The position numbers were made by a program, and so were the translations under genes. This document shows positions 21,491 to 21,672 of a stretch of DNA of 21,672 nt, piece by piece; the first letter of the stretch is position 1, and every line of letters begins with the position of its first letter. A model generated the notes under the pieces. The model was not told the DNA's origin. It worked only from the letters and a program-made list of their open reading frames with translations, and did not search any database. Source of the stretch: Bacteroidales bacterium. GTDB taxonomy: Bacteria > Bacteroidota > Bacteroidia > Bacteroidales > P3. The stretch lies in the NCBI GenBank assembly GCA_017507285.1, contig JAFWBF010000034.1, forward strand, positions 1 through 21,672, written 5' to 3'.

Positions 21491-21672
21491 GATTTGCTTA
21501 ACCGGCGTTAGCCTTGATGAACACCATTGAAATAAATATAATATGTGAATAATTTTCGTATCATTGCAAATGGTTTTTGTACAAAGTTCTTTGAAACTCT
21601 GATTTGCTTAACCGGCGTTAGCCTTGATGAACACCATTGAAATAAATATAATATGTGAATAATTTTCGTATC
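21491..21672. repeat. 110-base tandem repeat reaching the window edge
   Basis: Bases 21491-21562 and 21601-21672 are identical over all 72 bases, from GATTTGCTTAACCGGCG to ATTTTCGTATC. The period is 110 bases and the second copy is cut by the window end, so the identity may continue. The 38 bases between (21563-21600) include TTGCAAATGG and GTTCTTTGAAAC. No open frame spans the units. Confidence 0.9.

Larger units (their letters stand above)
21409..21672 (+). CRISPR. Possible edge of a type II-C CRISPR array (one intact-looking and two altered repeats)
   Basis: GTTGTGATTTGCTT at 21409-21422, followed by ATTTTCGTATCTTTGCAAAG, resembles in length and sequence the long (about 47-48 base) Bacteroidales type II-C repeats as I remember them. 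The same 14-base start recurs at 21487, 78 bases on, which fits a 48-base repeat plus a 30-base spacer. In the second copy, 51 bases replace the two that normally lie between GATTTGCTT and ATTTTCGTATC. A third copy of that altered form begins at 21601. No cas gene or anti-repeat is in the window. A plain tandem repeat is the main alternative. Confidence 0.35.

Overview
The window looks like a low-GC chromosomal segment of a Bacteroidota organism, most likely Bacteroidales. The evidence is Bacteroidetes-type promoters (TTTG, about 19 bases, TAnnTTTG) without Shine-Dalgarno sequences, plus families typical of this phylum: a PorW/SprE-like type IX secretion lipoprotein, DUF4270 and DUF4136 lipoproteins, a YwqK/MORN-like protein, a phosphotransferase-RapZ fusion and a LemA-TPM-TPM cluster. 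A type IX secretion protein argues against the genus Bacteroides itself. I cannot name the species.

Layout. 1-468 is a gene-free block of short tandem repeats. 469-774 is a small two-helix membrane protein and 971-3691 the PorW/SprE-like lipoprotein. 3829-5917 holds bactofilin, an AtpZ/AtpI-like protein and, overlapping it by 4 bases, the kinase-RapZ fusion. 5999-7904 is lemA and two TPM-domain genes with a terminator after lemA. 7905-8522 is gene-poor and holds another repeat array. 8523-12762 is a probable operon: a half-length glycogen-synthase-like protein, a DUF4270 lipoprotein, a YwqK-like repeat protein and Maf. 12964-14637 on the minus strand carries a NUDIX hydrolase and a family 9 glycosyltransferase, divergent from pyrE and an SRPBCC gene; tRNA-Glu(CTC) follows. 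16459-17863 on the minus strand is a double CDGSH iron-sulfur protein and a DUF4136 lipoprotein. 18163-19500 is an OmpA-like secreted protein and 19588-21072 (minus) histidine ammonia-lyase. 21073-21672 is gene-free and repeat-rich up to the edge.

The genes are mostly housekeeping and envelope functions: type IX secretion, cytoskeleton, outer-membrane lipoproteins, pyrimidine synthesis, nucleotide sanitation, histidine breakdown. The unusual part is intergenic. Several arrays of unrelated sequence share a strict 22-base period (36-123, 195-304, 8065-8152, 21294-21403). The right edge carries a sequence resembling a Bacteroidales type II-C CRISPR repeat with a built-in promoter, followed by an altered copy in a 110-base tandem repeat that runs out of the window. 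All family calls come from reading the sequence; no search was run.
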